From contig JAUIHP010000001.1 of NCBI GenBank assembly GCA_030431975.1, positions 267,597 through 331,596 of the forward strand: 64,000 bases of DNA, read 5' to 3'. The stretch comes from a bacterium. Lineage in GTDB: Bacteria; Eisenbacteria; RBG-16-71-46; CAIMUX01. Below, piece after piece: positions 17,949-26,137 of this stretch. The translations under genes and the position numbers were made by a program. Position 1 is the first letter of the stretch; each line of letters starts with the position of its first letter. The notes beneath the pieces are model-generated. The model made no database searches. It was not told the DNA's origin and saw only the letters and a list, made by a program, of their open reading frames with translations.

Positions 17949-18482
17949 ATGAACCGATCTCTCGTCGACCGCGTCAAAGGCATCCTTCGCCTCGAAGCCG
18001 ACGTTTATGAAGAAGTCGAAGCCGACACCACGGCCCTACCTCAGGCCGCCATGGTCGTGGCTGCTGGCGCGGTCGCCAGCGGCATCGGCGCGCTGGGCGG
18101 CGGGCCGCTCGGAATGATCACCCACTTGATCTTCACCTTCATCGGCTGGCTCATCTGGGCCGTTGTCTCCTACTTCGTCGGAACCCGCGTCTTCGGCGGA
18201 AAAGCAACGTGGGATCAGGTCCTGCGAACCTTGGGATTCGCGCAGGCCCCGCACCTGTTTGGGATCCTCGCCATCATTCCCCTGCTCGGAGGACTTGTCG
18301 GATTTGCCGCCGGCCTCTGGGCGATCGCCACATCGGTCGTTGCCATTCGCCAGTCCCTGGACCTGACCACGGAGAAGGCGGTGCTGACCGCGGTCGTGTC
18401 CGTGCTGATCATACTGATGCTCATGGCCATCCCAGCGACCCTCTTCGGCATCGGCGCACTCGCCTTCATGCTCGGGAGCTGA
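17949..18482 (+). CDS. Yip1-family membrane protein
   Basis: 177 residues from the ATG at 17949; an in-frame ATG at 17928 is a weaker alternative. After a short cytosolic N-terminus (RVKGILRLEADVYEEVEADTTA), about five hydrophobic segments follow: MVVAAGAVASGIGALGG, HLIFTFIGWLIWAVVSYFVG, FGILAIIPLLGGLVGFAAGLW, and two near the C-terminus. The F-A-Q-A-P segment and overall layout match bacterial Yip1-domain (PF04893) proteins, small polytopic membrane proteins of uncertain role. It lies in a plus-strand run between the RNA methyltransferase and the spermidine-synthase-like gene. Confidence 0.82.
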   Translation: MNRSLVDRVKGILRLEADVYEEVEADTTALPQAAMVVAAGAVASGIGALGGGPLGMITHLIFTFIGWLIWAVVSYFVGTRVFGGKATWDQVLRTLGFAQAPHLFGILAIIPLLGGLVGFAAGLWAIATSVVAIRQSLDLTTEKAVLTAVVSVLIILMLMAIPATLFGIGALAFMLGS

Positions 18483-18486
18483 CGGC

Positions 18487-19467
18487 TTGAGGCAACCTTG
18501 GCGGAACGCCGGAGAAACGGATACGAAGGAAGGCCGGCTGCAGGTAAAGCGGCGCGGCGACCACGATGTGGTCCTGCTCCTGGACGGCCGTGTCCTCCAG
18601 TCCAACCAGTCGCATCCGCCGGAGGCGGACCTCGTCCAGTTCATCGTCGAACGAATGAAGGCGAAGGAACGCCCGCAGTTCCTGCTCGCCGGAGTGGGCT
18701 TGGGGTTTGGACTGCGGACCGCGCTCGAGCTTCTGCCGGAACGTGCGCAGATCGCCGTCTTCGAGCCGAACCCGGATCTTTTGCGGTGGGCTCGTGGACC
18801 ACTGGAGGACCTGACCGGGCGTTGGCTCGATGACCCCCGGGTGACCGTCGTCGACGACGACATCACGACTCTTCTGCACAACGCTGCTCGAGCCGGCGGG
18901 CGCGACCGCTTCGATGCGATCGCGTTCGATGCCTATACCGGAGTTGCCCACCGGCTCCACCGAGCCCGCGATCCCTGGTTCGGAAAGGGCACACTGCAGT
19001 GGGCCCACGGCGCGCTCTACAAGGACGGCGTCATCGGACTTTGGTCGGAAGAAACCGAGTTCCGACTCGAATCCCGTTTTCGTCGCCACAACTACCGATT
19101 CGAAGTGATCCGTCCCCGGCGGAAGGGACCGGACTTCGTCGTCTATCTGGCAAATCCGGTGGCAGAGCCCAAGCGTCGCGACGAAAGTTCCGAGTCGTCG
19201 CAAAATGCAAAGCCGGTCGAAACCGGAGGCGCATCGGATCCGGAAGCCGTCTCCGGGGCCCCCACCGGAGACCCCTCCAACGAAACGGAAGCCGCTCCAG
19301 CGCCCCCTTTGGAAGAAGACGTCATCGTCGGCTCCCGGCACACCTCCCGACAGATACCACGCGGCCGCCCGCCCAAGACCGGACGCACCGGATCGAAGAG
19401 AACAGATTCTCGTCGAACGCCGCAGCGTGGCTCGAAGCGCAGCCCAAAACGGCCTCCGAAACGGTAA
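18487..19467 (+). CDS. Spermidine-synthase-like SAM-binding protein with basic tail
   Basis: 326 residues from a TTG at 18487, four bases after the previous stop; the start is uncertain. A Rossmann SAM-binding core is visible: FLLAGVGLGFGLRTALE (motif I), VFEPNPDLLRWAR (acidic ribose contact), DDDI, and FDAIAFDAYTG (post-II). This order resembles spermidine synthase and the MnmC methyltransferase domain. The final ~90 residues are disordered, first Pro/Glu/Ser-rich, then strongly Arg/Lys-rich (TGSKRTDSRRTPQRGSKR), suggesting nucleic-acid contact. Because of that tail an RNA-directed role is possible; polyamine synthesis is less certain. Confidence 0.7.
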   Translation: MRQPWRNAGETDTKEGRLQVKRRGDHDVVLLLDGRVLQSNQSHPPEADLVQFIVERMKAKERPQFLLAGVGLGFGLRTALELLPERAQIAVFEPNPDLLRWARGPLEDLTGRWLDDPRVTVVDDDITTLLHNAARAGGRDRFDAIAFDAYTGVAHRLHRARDPWFGKGTLQWAHGALYKDGVIGLWSEETEFRLESRFRRHNYRFEVIRPRRKGPDFVVYLANPVAEPKRRDESSESSQNAKPVETGGASDPEAVSGAPTGDPSNETEAAPAPPLEEDVIVGSRHTSRQIPRGRPPKTGRTGSKRTDSRRTPQRGSKRSPKRPPKR

Positions 19468-19631
19468 CCCTCCGTCCGTCCGCTGTGTTTCGGAATCGTT
19501 TCCCAACGCACGCAGAACAAACCATGTGGTAACGGGGAATCCGATCCCCCTGCGTGTGAACATTCGCCATCGAACGTCCGATCTGGAGGTTGACCGTCAC
19601 GCCGACACAGACATTGAGGAGGCGCTCGCCG

Positions 19632-20654
19632 ATGCAGGGTCCGATCGAGGGCAGGAACTTCCGGGAGGGGCAAGAGTTGGCCAAGGCCGACCTTCACCTC
19701 CACTCCAACTACTCCTACGACGTCATCAACGTTCCCGCCCTTTCCCCTCGTGCGCTCTACGATCGTGCGATCGAGCGCGGAATGGGTTTCTTCACCCTGA
19801 CCGACCACGAAACCATGCGCGGCGTCCTCGCACTAAGGGACGAGCTCGACGCCGAGTTCGGGAGCGAGCACCCGATTCCGGTCATGAATGGAATCGAGAT
19901 CTACGTCAAGGATCGCGAAGTCGGTCATGTCATCCACGTCAACGTCCTGGGGCTCGACCCGAAGCAGGCCAACCAACTGGCCAAGCGCCGGAAGAACCTC
20001 GGCAAGTTTCTCGACTTCTGCCGCGCCGAGGGCCTCTACCACGTCTACAACCATCCCTTCTGGTTCGAGAACGGGGAGTCAGCCTCGCTGGAAACGATCT
20101 CGGATCTCGTCGCCATGTTTCCGGTCATCGAACTGAACGCGGGGCGCATTTCCCAGCTCAACTGGCGGACGGTGGAGTTGGCCCGCGAGCACGGTCGGAA
20201 CCTCGTCGCCGCCTCGGACTCGCACACGGGCCGCATCGGCCGCGCCTACACCATGGCGCCGGGACGTACGCCGGAGCAGTTCCTCGGAAACATCACGGAC
20301 GGCAACTCGGTCGTCGTGCCCCGAAACACTTCGCTCAAGGAATTCATATCCGAAGTCCAGGACACCATCGATCTGGTCTTCGGCCTTCAGCACGCCTTCC
20401 CGATCAAGCGTACCTTTCTCCGCCAGCATCCGAAGCTTCGCGTTCTTGCCAAGGTCGCGTTGGGTAGCGAGCGTGTCATGCAGCCAGGGAAGCTGCAGGC
20501 GATGGTCCGCCGAAGCCTGGCGCTCATCGCCTACGCTCCCGCGTCGCACTTCATTCTCGAACAGAAGAGGATGAATCAACGATTGGAGAAGGCTCTCGCG
20601 GAAGCCGGACTGGCCGACTCCCCACTTACAGAAGAAGCCCGACTCGCTCACTGA
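19632..20654 (+). CDS. PHP-domain metallophosphoesterase-like protein
   Basis: 340 residues from the ATG at 19632 (GAGGAGG nine bases upstream); a TTG at 19590 would add 14 residues. The PHP signature is clear: HxH in ADLHLHSNYS, the acidic-His set in TLTDHETMRGV, NGIEIYV, a YNHPFW histidine, and ASDSHTGR. These residues bind two or three metals in phosphoesterases such as histidinol phosphatase and the PolC/DnaE exonuclease. The C-terminal ~110 residues are helical and not part of the PHP domain. A hydrolase for a small phosphorylated metabolite is likely; the substrate is unknown. Confidence 0.87.
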   Translation: MQGPIEGRNFREGQELAKADLHLHSNYSYDVINVPALSPRALYDRAIERGMGFFTLTDHETMRGVLALRDELDAEFGSEHPIPVMNGIEIYVKDREVGHVIHVNVLGLDPKQANQLAKRRKNLGKFLDFCRAEGLYHVYNHPFWFENGESASLETISDLVAMFPVIELNAGRISQLNWRTVELAREHGRNLVAASDSHTGRIGRAYTMAPGRTPEQFLGNITDGNSVVVPRNTSLKEFISEVQDTIDLVFGLQHAFPIKRTFLRQHPKLRVLAKVALGSERVMQPGKLQAMVRRSLALIAYAPASHFILEQKRMNQRLEKALAEAGLADSPLTEEARLAH

Positions 20655-20664
20655 GTCGGGCTTC
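20634..20664 (+). terminator. Stem-loop terminator at the PHP gene stop
   Basis: A perfect 12-bp stem (GAAGCCCGACTC with GAGTCGGGCTTC) with a seven-base loop straddles the stop codon at 20652-20654. It is followed by a T-rich but broken run within a tandem repeat. The stem is strong; the poor U-tract makes it a less certain terminator. Confidence 0.6.
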
Positions 20665-20709
20665 CTTGTTGGGCGTCTTTGTTGGGCTTCTTCGTTGGGC
20701 TTCTTCTTG
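20658..20709. repeat. 13-bp tandem repeat after the PHP gene
   Basis: Four imperfect units of GGGCTTCTTCGTT lie directly after the terminator-like stem, between convergent genes. The first unit overlaps the right arm of the stem, so the array may have grown out of the terminator by slippage. Confidence 0.75.
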
Positions 20710-20802
20710 GACTGTTTCCTCGCTCAGTCAGAGCGAGCGGGCGAGTTTCCGGGGGACGGCGGTCGCAAAGAACTGCCTCGATTCCGGCAGCATGACGGTC
20801 GC

Positions 20803-21792
20803 TCAGGACTGCCACGGCTCCTGATCCTCCGGACGCTTTCCGCGTCCGCGCGGCAGAGGAGGCGTCGGGCCTGCACTGGGCGTCTCCGACTCGCCAAAGA
20901 CCAGGTCCGCTGCCGATGGGTTTCCGAAGTGGCTGACATCTGCGAAGTCCGGAGGCACCTGGCTCCCCGCCCCTTTTTCGAAACTCGTCGGGCCTTGACC
21001 CTCGGTCGCTCCCATGGACGGATCCGTCCACGTTCCTGGAGGCGCGGGACCTCGTTCCGGGCTCTGTGCCTGACCTTGTGTCGAACCCGAGCCTGAGGAG
21101 GTCGCCGGATTCATTCCCGGATTCGGCCCGTGGGGGTAGCCGGGGTTCGGGCCCCCGCTCGCCCCGGGGTTCGCACCGGGAACTGTTCCGGGATTCGGGC
21201 CGCCCTGCCGTCCCGGCCCGCCGCCTGGGCCACCACCGGGTCCAGCCGGCGGGTGCGGCGGAGCTCCCGGAGTTGGAGGAGGCATCGTACCCGGATAGCG
21301 ACCACCGGATTGCTCCCGCGCCATCGAGCTCAACCGGTCCGTCTCCAGCTTCTCTTTCGTCTGCTTGTAACGCCAGATCATGTAGACCCCCGCTCCAACC
21401 AGAAAAAGCGGCCAGATGTTGATGAGCCACTCCAAGTCGATATCGAGAGTTACACCTAACGTGAGAAATCCGCCGACGACCAATAACATGATCCCGCTGA
21501 CCAGGGGGCTGTCCGTGGGAACGTCGGGAGTCCGTCCCTCATTGTTGTAGTGATTGGCCTTCTTCACGGCGTCGATGATGTTGAAGAACCAGAAGAAGAC
21601 CGTGAGGATGATGAAGGGTCCTTCGACATCGCGCGCCGCTCGCGAGTCCGAGAGCATGAGCAAAGAAACGAACACGACGATGTTGATGAATCCCGCCAGG
21701 TAGTAACCGACGTAGATTTGTCCCAGACCGGGAAGGAAAGAGAGGATGGCCGCCCAGGCCGGTGCTTTCTTCATTCGTACTTCCGAACTCAT
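20803..21792 (-). CDS. TM2-like membrane protein with Pro/Gly-rich tail
   Basis: 329 residues. The N-terminus has the TM2-type pattern KKAPAWAAILSFLPGLGQIYVG, a short loop, and more hydrophobic segments (~30-110), including IILTVFFWFFNIIDAVK. A further pair of helices (SGIMLLVVGGFLTLGV, INIWPLFLVGAGVYMIW) resembles the LiaF N-terminal/DUF5668 membrane region. The C-terminal ~150 residues are a cytosolic Pro/Gly/Asn-rich disordered tail. The ATG overlaps the anti-sigma stop by four bases, so this is the third gene of the sigma/anti-sigma operon and may sense or transmit envelope stress. Function is inferred only from context. Confidence 0.78.
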   Translation of the reverse strand: MSSEVRMKKAPAWAAILSFLPGLGQIYVGYYLAGFINIVVFVSLLMLSDSRAARDVEGPFIILTVFFWFFNIIDAVKKANHYNNEGRTPDVPTDSPLVSGIMLLVVGGFLTLGVTLDIDLEWLINIWPLFLVGAGVYMIWRYKQTKEKLETDRLSSMAREQSGGRYPGTMPPPTPGAPPHPPAGPGGGPGGGPGRQGGPNPGTVPGANPGASGGPNPGYPHGPNPGMNPATSSGSGSTQGQAQSPERGPAPPGTWTDPSMGATEGQGPTSFEKGAGSQVPPDFADVSHFGNPSAADLVFGESETPSAGPTPPLPRGRGKRPEDQEPWQS

Positions 21793-22646
21793 CGTTCGTC
21801 TCCTTGCTCACCTGCTTCTTGCGTTTCGTCTTCCGGGTAGAGTCCGAGCGGTTCCAGGACCACACGGATTTCATCGAGTAGCCCGGTGTAATCTCCTGTA
21901 CGAATGTCTTCTCCGGAGCGCTGCATCCAATCGGAAACACCGCCCGCTTTCTCTTCGACCTTCTTCCAGGTGGTGTGGACCTGAGCGGCTCCGTCGGTCA
22001 CGAATCCGAACCGCTGCTTGCCGTCCTCTGTCTTCCAAACCTGGTTCCCCATCGGCATCTGAGCCACGGCCGCATCTTTGACCCACGCGCTCATGCTCGA
22101 GTACTCGGGAACCTGATTCCCGAAGAGAATCGCCACAACGAGACCACCCGCCAACGCGACTTCCCACACCGCCTCCGGCCGGCGCCAAAGCGCGCGAAGG
22201 ATTTGAATCACTCCCGGAACGGGTCCGGAGGTCAGAGCGAGCACCTCGCGCGTGAACTCGCGTCCGGCTGAGAGTTCGGGCAACTGGGAGTAGAAGTCCG
22301 GCAAGGCTTGCAGCATGTCCCGCATTCGTTGACAGCTGGCACAATCCTCGATGTGGACTCGAACGATCTCGCGATCACTGGGATCCAGAGACTCTTCCAA
22401 AGCCTCGGCCATGCGCAGCTCGATCCAGTGGCAGTCCCGGCCTTCGGTGCGGACACGAATCTGTTCCTGAACCTGCCGTCTTTCCTTCGTATCGAGTAGG
22501 GGAGACGGAAGGACATCCGCCTCGAGCACGGTGGCGCGGCAACGGGTGCATTCGACCTCGTGCTCCACCATCTGGCCGAAGAAGGGCTCCCCCAGCTCTC
22601 CGCCGAGATAGTCGGAAAGGTGGTGCTGGAACTCACGACACTCCAT
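21789..22646 (-). CDS. Zinc-finger anti-sigma factor (membrane-anchored)
   Basis: About 285 residues from the ATG at 22646, which overlaps the sigma gene by 14 bp. Two zf-HC2-type sites are visible: H29-x3-C33-x2-C36 (HEVECTRC) after an early cysteine (MECREF), and a second HIEDCASC near residue ~100. One TM helix (VWEVALAGGLVVAILFG) lies near residue ~170, and the rest (~190-285) is predicted to face the periplasm. The protein should bind and hold the adjacent ECF sigma factor and release it on a signal. Having two zinc sites is unusual; the second may be a duplication. Regulation is typically by regulated proteolysis, not visible here. Confidence 0.87.
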   Translation of the reverse strand: MECREFQHHLSDYLGGELGEPFFGQMVEHEVECTRCRATVLEADVLPSPLLDTKERRQVQEQIRVRTEGRDCHWIELRMAEALEESLDPSDREIVRVHIEDCASCQRMRDMLQALPDFYSQLPELSAGREFTREVLALTSGPVPGVIQILRALWRRPEAVWEVALAGGLVVAILFGNQVPEYSSMSAWVKDAAVAQMPMGNQVWKTEDGKQRFGFVTDGAAQVHTTWKKVEEKAGGVSDWMQRSGEDIRTGDYTGLLDEIRVVLEPLGLYPEDETQEAGEQGDER

Positions 22647-23208
22647 GCCGCACCCCCCTTCCTTCGAGTTTGAGGAGAATCCGCGCGAGATCGGCACGGG
22701 CGCGGGAAACCCGCGACTTCATCGTCCCGACCGGTACGCCCTCCATCGAGGCCATCTCTTCGTGAGTCAGACCCTGCAGGTCCTTCTGGACGATCGCATC
22801 GCGACTGATGGCGCCGAGCTGCTCGAGAGCGCGAAGGAGAAGATCCTTGCCCTCACGCCGTTCGAGCCGCCGGTCGGTGGGCTCGTCGTCGGAAGCCAGA
22901 TCGCCGAACTCGTCCACCGGGGGATCCACGACCGCCTTGTCCTTGCGCGACTTCCGGTAGTGGTCGATGCAGAGATTGCGGGCCAGGCTGTTGAACCAGG
23001 TTTGGAACGGCCGCGCCGGATCATAGAGGCCGAGGCTCTCATAGAGGCGGACGAAAATGTCCTGGGCGAGATCCCGGGCCGACTCCCGATTGCCGGAGAA
23101 CTGAAAGGCCAGATTGAGAATCCGGTCCTGGTGCCGGTCGACCAGAGTCTGCCAGGAATGGGCATCCCGCTGCTGGCAAAGCCGGACCAGTTCTTCATCC
23201 GTCTTCAA
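22633..23208 (-). CDS. ECF RNA polymerase sigma factor (RpoE-like)
   Basis: 191 residues from a TTG at 23208 preceded by GGAGA. Region 2 (~18-85) contains DLAQDIFVRLYESL and FNSLARNLCIDHYRK. Region 4 (~120-180) contains DAIVQKDLQGLTHEEMASMEGVPVGTMKSRVSRAR, the standard -35 recognition HTH. An acidic linker separates them. It is the first gene of a three-gene operon with a zinc-finger anti-sigma factor and a membrane protein. By family knowledge it directs RNA polymerase to a stress regulon, often including its own promoter. Confidence 0.93.
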   Translation of the reverse strand: MKTDEELVRLCQQRDAHSWQTLVDRHQDRILNLAFQFSGNRESARDLAQDIFVRLYESLGLYDPARPFQTWFNSLARNLCIDHYRKSRKDKAVVDPPVDEFGDLASDDEPTDRRLERREGKDLLLRALEQLGAISRDAIVQKDLQGLTHEEMASMEGVPVGTMKSRVSRARADLARILLKLEGRGVRHGVS

Positions 23209-23518
23209 AGAGAGTCTCCAGATCGCTTTCCGAGGTCTCGTCTCGCCCTGCCCGGACGATGGGTCGAAGGGGTCTACGGAATCCGAGCCCGAAGGGTTCG
23301 TCTCAAACTTGAGAGTTGTGGACCGAGGATTGCGGATGGAGGCTGGCTAACCGTCTCCGGCGAAAACGTCTTGCGGCGGCGAGGGGCGGTTGGCATTGGA
23401 AGCCGGGATTTGGTGGCCCTATGGCGTGACCTCGCCGACGTTTACGGAGCCGGCGTCCACAATCTTCGCGCCACAACCAACAGGCGACGCCGTAGGGGTT
23501 TACGGTGTTTGGGGCCGA
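23209..23518. other. Upstream region of the sigma factor operon, no gene seen
   Basis: The 310 bp between the sigma factor gene and gnd (both minus strand) should hold the sigma operon promoter and the gnd 3' end. A possible ECF promoter is listed separately. I see no terminator with a U-tract, no repeat and no reliable ORF; short plus-strand frames here have no supporting ribosome site. Confidence 0.4.
23275..23299 (-). promoter_or_regulatory. Possible ECF-type promoter of the sigma operon
   Basis: On the minus strand GAAC (23296-23299) is followed after 17 bases by CGTA (23275-23278), about 67 bases before the sigma gene start. This resembles autoregulated RpoE-type promoters (GGAAC and CGTC/CGTA boxes). 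The match is short and could be chance. Confidence 0.25.
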
Positions 23519-24940
23519 TCAGTCGACCGTGGACGGCCACTCCGTGTGGAAGACGCCGTCCTTGTCCAGGCGGCGGTAGGTATGTGCCCCGAAGAAGTCC
23601 CGCTGGGCCTGAATGAGGTTGGCGGGCAAGCGGCGCCGCCTCAGCTGATCGAAGTAGGCCAGCGAAGCGGCCATGGCGGGAGAGGTCATCCCCAGGTCCA
23701 AACTTAGTCGGACGACCTTGCGCCAGGAATCGACCCGGGCCCGGATCTCCGTGGCGAAATCTTCATCGAGCAGCAGGTTGTCGAGCTCGGGATCGCGCTG
23801 GAAGGCGGTCCGGATCCGGTCGAGGAACTTCGCGCGGATGATGCATCCGCCTTTCCAGATCCGGGCCATCTCGTCGAGGCGCGTCTCGAAGCCGTACTCC
23901 TTCGACGCCTGATGAATCAGATCGAAGCCCTGGGCGTACGAACAAATTTTCGATGCGTAGAGCGCCTCCCGAATCCAGTTGACGATCTGCTTCTTGTCAC
24001 CCGGCAGCTCCATCGCGGGCGGGGACGGGTAGATCTCCGCAACCTTGCCACGCAGTTCATGGAACGAAGAGACGATCCGCGCGTCGACGGCGGCCGTCAT
24101 CGTTGGAATCGGAATCCCAACCTGCAGGGCCGTGATCGTCGTCCACTTCCCGGTCCCCTTCTGCCCGGCGGCATCGAGGATCTTGTCGAGCAGGATTCCC
24201 TCGCCGCCCTGATCGCACGGAAAGTCGACGATCTTCGAGGTGATCTCGATGAGAAAGGATTCGAGTTCGCCTCGGTTCCACTCGGCGAAGATGTCGGCTA
24301 TCTCGCTCGGCTCGAGCTGAAGCGCATGACGCATGAGGTCATAGGCCTCGACGATGAGCTCCATGTCACCGTACTCGATCCCGTTGTGAACCATCTTCAC
24401 GAAGTGGCCGGCAGAGCCGTAGCCGCACCAGGTCACGCATGGACCGCTATCCACTTTGGCCGCGATCTGCGTCAGGATCGGTTCGAGGCGGGCATACGTT
24501 TCCTTGTCCCCGCCGGGCATGAGGCTCGGGCCCCACAGAGCGCCTTCTTCCCCCCCGCTCACTCCCATTCCGAAGTAACGAATCCCGGATGGCGTCAGTT
24601 CTTTGAGTCGCCGGTCCGTATCGTTGAAGTTGGAGTTGCCTCCGTCAATGAGGATGTCGCCTTCGTCCAGCAGCGGCTTCAGAGACTGGCTGACCGCGTC
24701 GACGGGTGCTCCGGCAGGGATCATCATCAGGATGCGACGGGGCTTCTCGAGAGCCTGGACGAACTCGGCCTCGGTGCCGGCCGCCAGGAAAGTGCCCTCG
24801 TCCTTGACCTCTTCGACGAAAGCCTGCGCGGTCTCGAGGTCGCGATCCTTGACGACGACGGAGAAGCCATGGCGCGCCACGTTGCGGGCCAGGTTCCGTC
24901 CCATCACTCCCAAGCCGATGATGCCGAAGTCGTGGGTCAT
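23519..24940 (-). CDS. gnd: 6-phosphogluconate dehydrogenase, decarboxylating
   Basis: 473 residues from the ATG at 24940, with GGAGGG seven bases upstream; longer frames lack this. The NADP-binding loop GLGVMGRNLA is at ~7-16. The substrate site includes SGGEEGA and MVHNGIEYGDME, and QRDFFGAHTYRR with HTEWP closes the C-terminus as in true Gnd proteins. Length is that of the long (E. coli-type) dimeric form. It oxidises and decarboxylates 6-phosphogluconate to ribulose 5-phosphate with NADPH formation in the pentose phosphate pathway. No zwf or pgl gene is adjacent, so it appears monocistronic. Confidence 0.97.
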   Translation of the reverse strand: MTHDFGIIGLGVMGRNLARNVARHGFSVVVKDRDLETAQAFVEEVKDEGTFLAAGTEAEFVQALEKPRRILMMIPAGAPVDAVSQSLKPLLDEGDILIDGGNSNFNDTDRRLKELTPSGIRYFGMGVSGGEEGALWGPSLMPGGDKETYARLEPILTQIAAKVDSGPCVTWCGYGSAGHFVKMVHNGIEYGDMELIVEAYDLMRHALQLEPSEIADIFAEWNRGELESFLIEITSKIVDFPCDQGGEGILLDKILDAAGQKGTGKWTTITALQVGIPIPTMTAAVDARIVSSFHELRGKVAEIYPSPPAMELPGDKKQIVNWIREALYASKICSYAQGFDLIHQASKEYGFETRLDEMARIWKGGCIIRAKFLDRIRTAFQRDPELDNLLLDEDFATEIRARVDSWRKVVRLSLDLGMTSPAMAASLAYFDQLRRRRLPANLIQAQRDFFGAHTYRRLDKDGVFHTEWPSTVD

Positions 24941-25168
24941 GAAGGCTCCCTCCATGGAGCAGGTCGGGGGAAGTTGCCGGGAGGCTGCGCTAGTTGAGTC
25001 ACAGGCTGCAAATTCTTCTTCTCGAGTCGCAAGAAGCTGCGCCACCTACCCGGCAGAGTGAAAGGGATATCCCAAGAACTCACCCTACGCAAGGGGTGGT
25101 TCCGTTGAACCCGGCGAATCCGTGATTCAGGGACTGTCCCAGGTTCCCGTTTATGTTTTGATTTCGGC

Positions 25169-26017
25169 ATGGAAACGATTGAAGTGAAAGATAATGCACC
25201 AGTTCCCGTCGTGTTGTTCGTGGGGGACCCGGCCACCGGGACCGACGGCGAAACTCTTCTCCGTCGGCTCCGCTCGGCGGTGCGACCTCGGGATTTCTCG
25301 GGCGCAGCCGACCCGGGAATCCTCCGGGACGAGCTGCCCGCCGCCGATGGTGTCGTTTTCGCCTCCGGCACCGAGACCAAGACCGAGACCGAAGCCCAAC
25401 TTCCTGTTACAACAACCGATGCCCGAACACCCGATGCGCGAACACCGAGTGTCCGCCTTGGCGATGATGAACCGGCGCTTCGACGTCCGTCTCTAAGTTG
25501 GACAAACAACGAAGAGGCTGTAGAACACTTCCTCGACGAGGCCTACGGTCACGCCCAGATTCGCCACCTCTTTGCGGAAGGTTGGACCCTTGACCAGCTG
25601 GTGGCCTTCAACCTTCGCGAACGCTACCGGGTCATCGTTCATGATCCCAAGCGTCACAAGCTCATGGGCCGCATCGTCGCCAAAGCAAAGGACCATCCCA
25701 GAGAACGCCTGCAGAAGGAGTTCTCTGATCTGTTCCTGGAGTCTCTCGAAAAACCGACGACCCGACGGAAGCATCTGAACGTCATGGAAACGGTTCGGGA
25801 GTTTCTCGAACCCCGCGTCGAGAAATCGGACGACGCAGAACTCGCGGCCGTCCTCGCGGAGTACAAGGCCGGGCGAGTCCCTCGCTACGAACCGTTACGT
25901 GTTCTGCAAAGACTCGTTCAGTCCGCGGGAATCGCCGGGCTCGAAGCGCAGTCCTACCTTTTCCCGGACGAGCCGCAGCGGCGGTTTCTTGAAAGCGCGG
26001 TAGGTCGAACTGAATAG
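25169..26017 (+). CDS. DUF1722 (YbgA-like) protein with unusual N-terminus
   Basis: 282 residues. The C-terminal ~160 residues fit DUF1722: an early HAQIRHLF, the VAFNLRERYRVIVHDPKRHKLMGRIVAKA segment, RKHLNVMETVREFL, EYKAGRVPRYEPLRVLQR and a final QSYLFPDEP. In most bacteria this domain is fused to DUF523 or follows a photolyase context. Here the N-terminal ~110 residues do not match DUF523; they start with a VPVVLFVGDPATG strand-loop and end in a Thr/Asp/Ala-rich disordered linker with TDARTPDARTP repeats. Function unknown. It is a single gene, convergent with the lipase maturation factor gene. Confidence 0.75.
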   Translation: METIEVKDNAPVPVVLFVGDPATGTDGETLLRRLRSAVRPRDFSGAADPGILRDELPAADGVVFASGTETKTETEAQLPVTTTDARTPDARTPSVRLGDDEPALRRPSLSWTNNEEAVEHFLDEAYGHAQIRHLFAEGWTLDQLVAFNLRERYRVIVHDPKRHKLMGRIVAKAKDHPRERLQKEFSDLFLESLEKPTTRRKHLNVMETVREFLEPRVEKSDDAELAAVLAEYKAGRVPRYEPLRVLQRLVQSAGIAGLEAQSYLFPDEPQRRFLESAVGRTE

Positions 26018-26099
26018 CAGGCTGCCGCAAGTGCTTTGCAGGCTGTGTTTCCGGATCGCGGTAGCAGACAGCCGAGCGTCGACTCGACGTTTGAGGGAC

Positions 26100-26137
26100 T
26101 AGTGGTTCGTAAGCGAGGAATCGGGTACGAACTACTA
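26100..26137. terminator. Imperfect hairpin between convergent genes
   Basis: Arms at 26100-26111 and 26126-26137 (TAGTGGTTCGTA and TACGAACTACTA) pair over 12 positions with one G-T wobble, around a 14-base loop. It overlaps the stop of the minus-strand gene. There is no U-tract on either strand, so it is only a possible bidirectional terminator. Confidence 0.35.
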
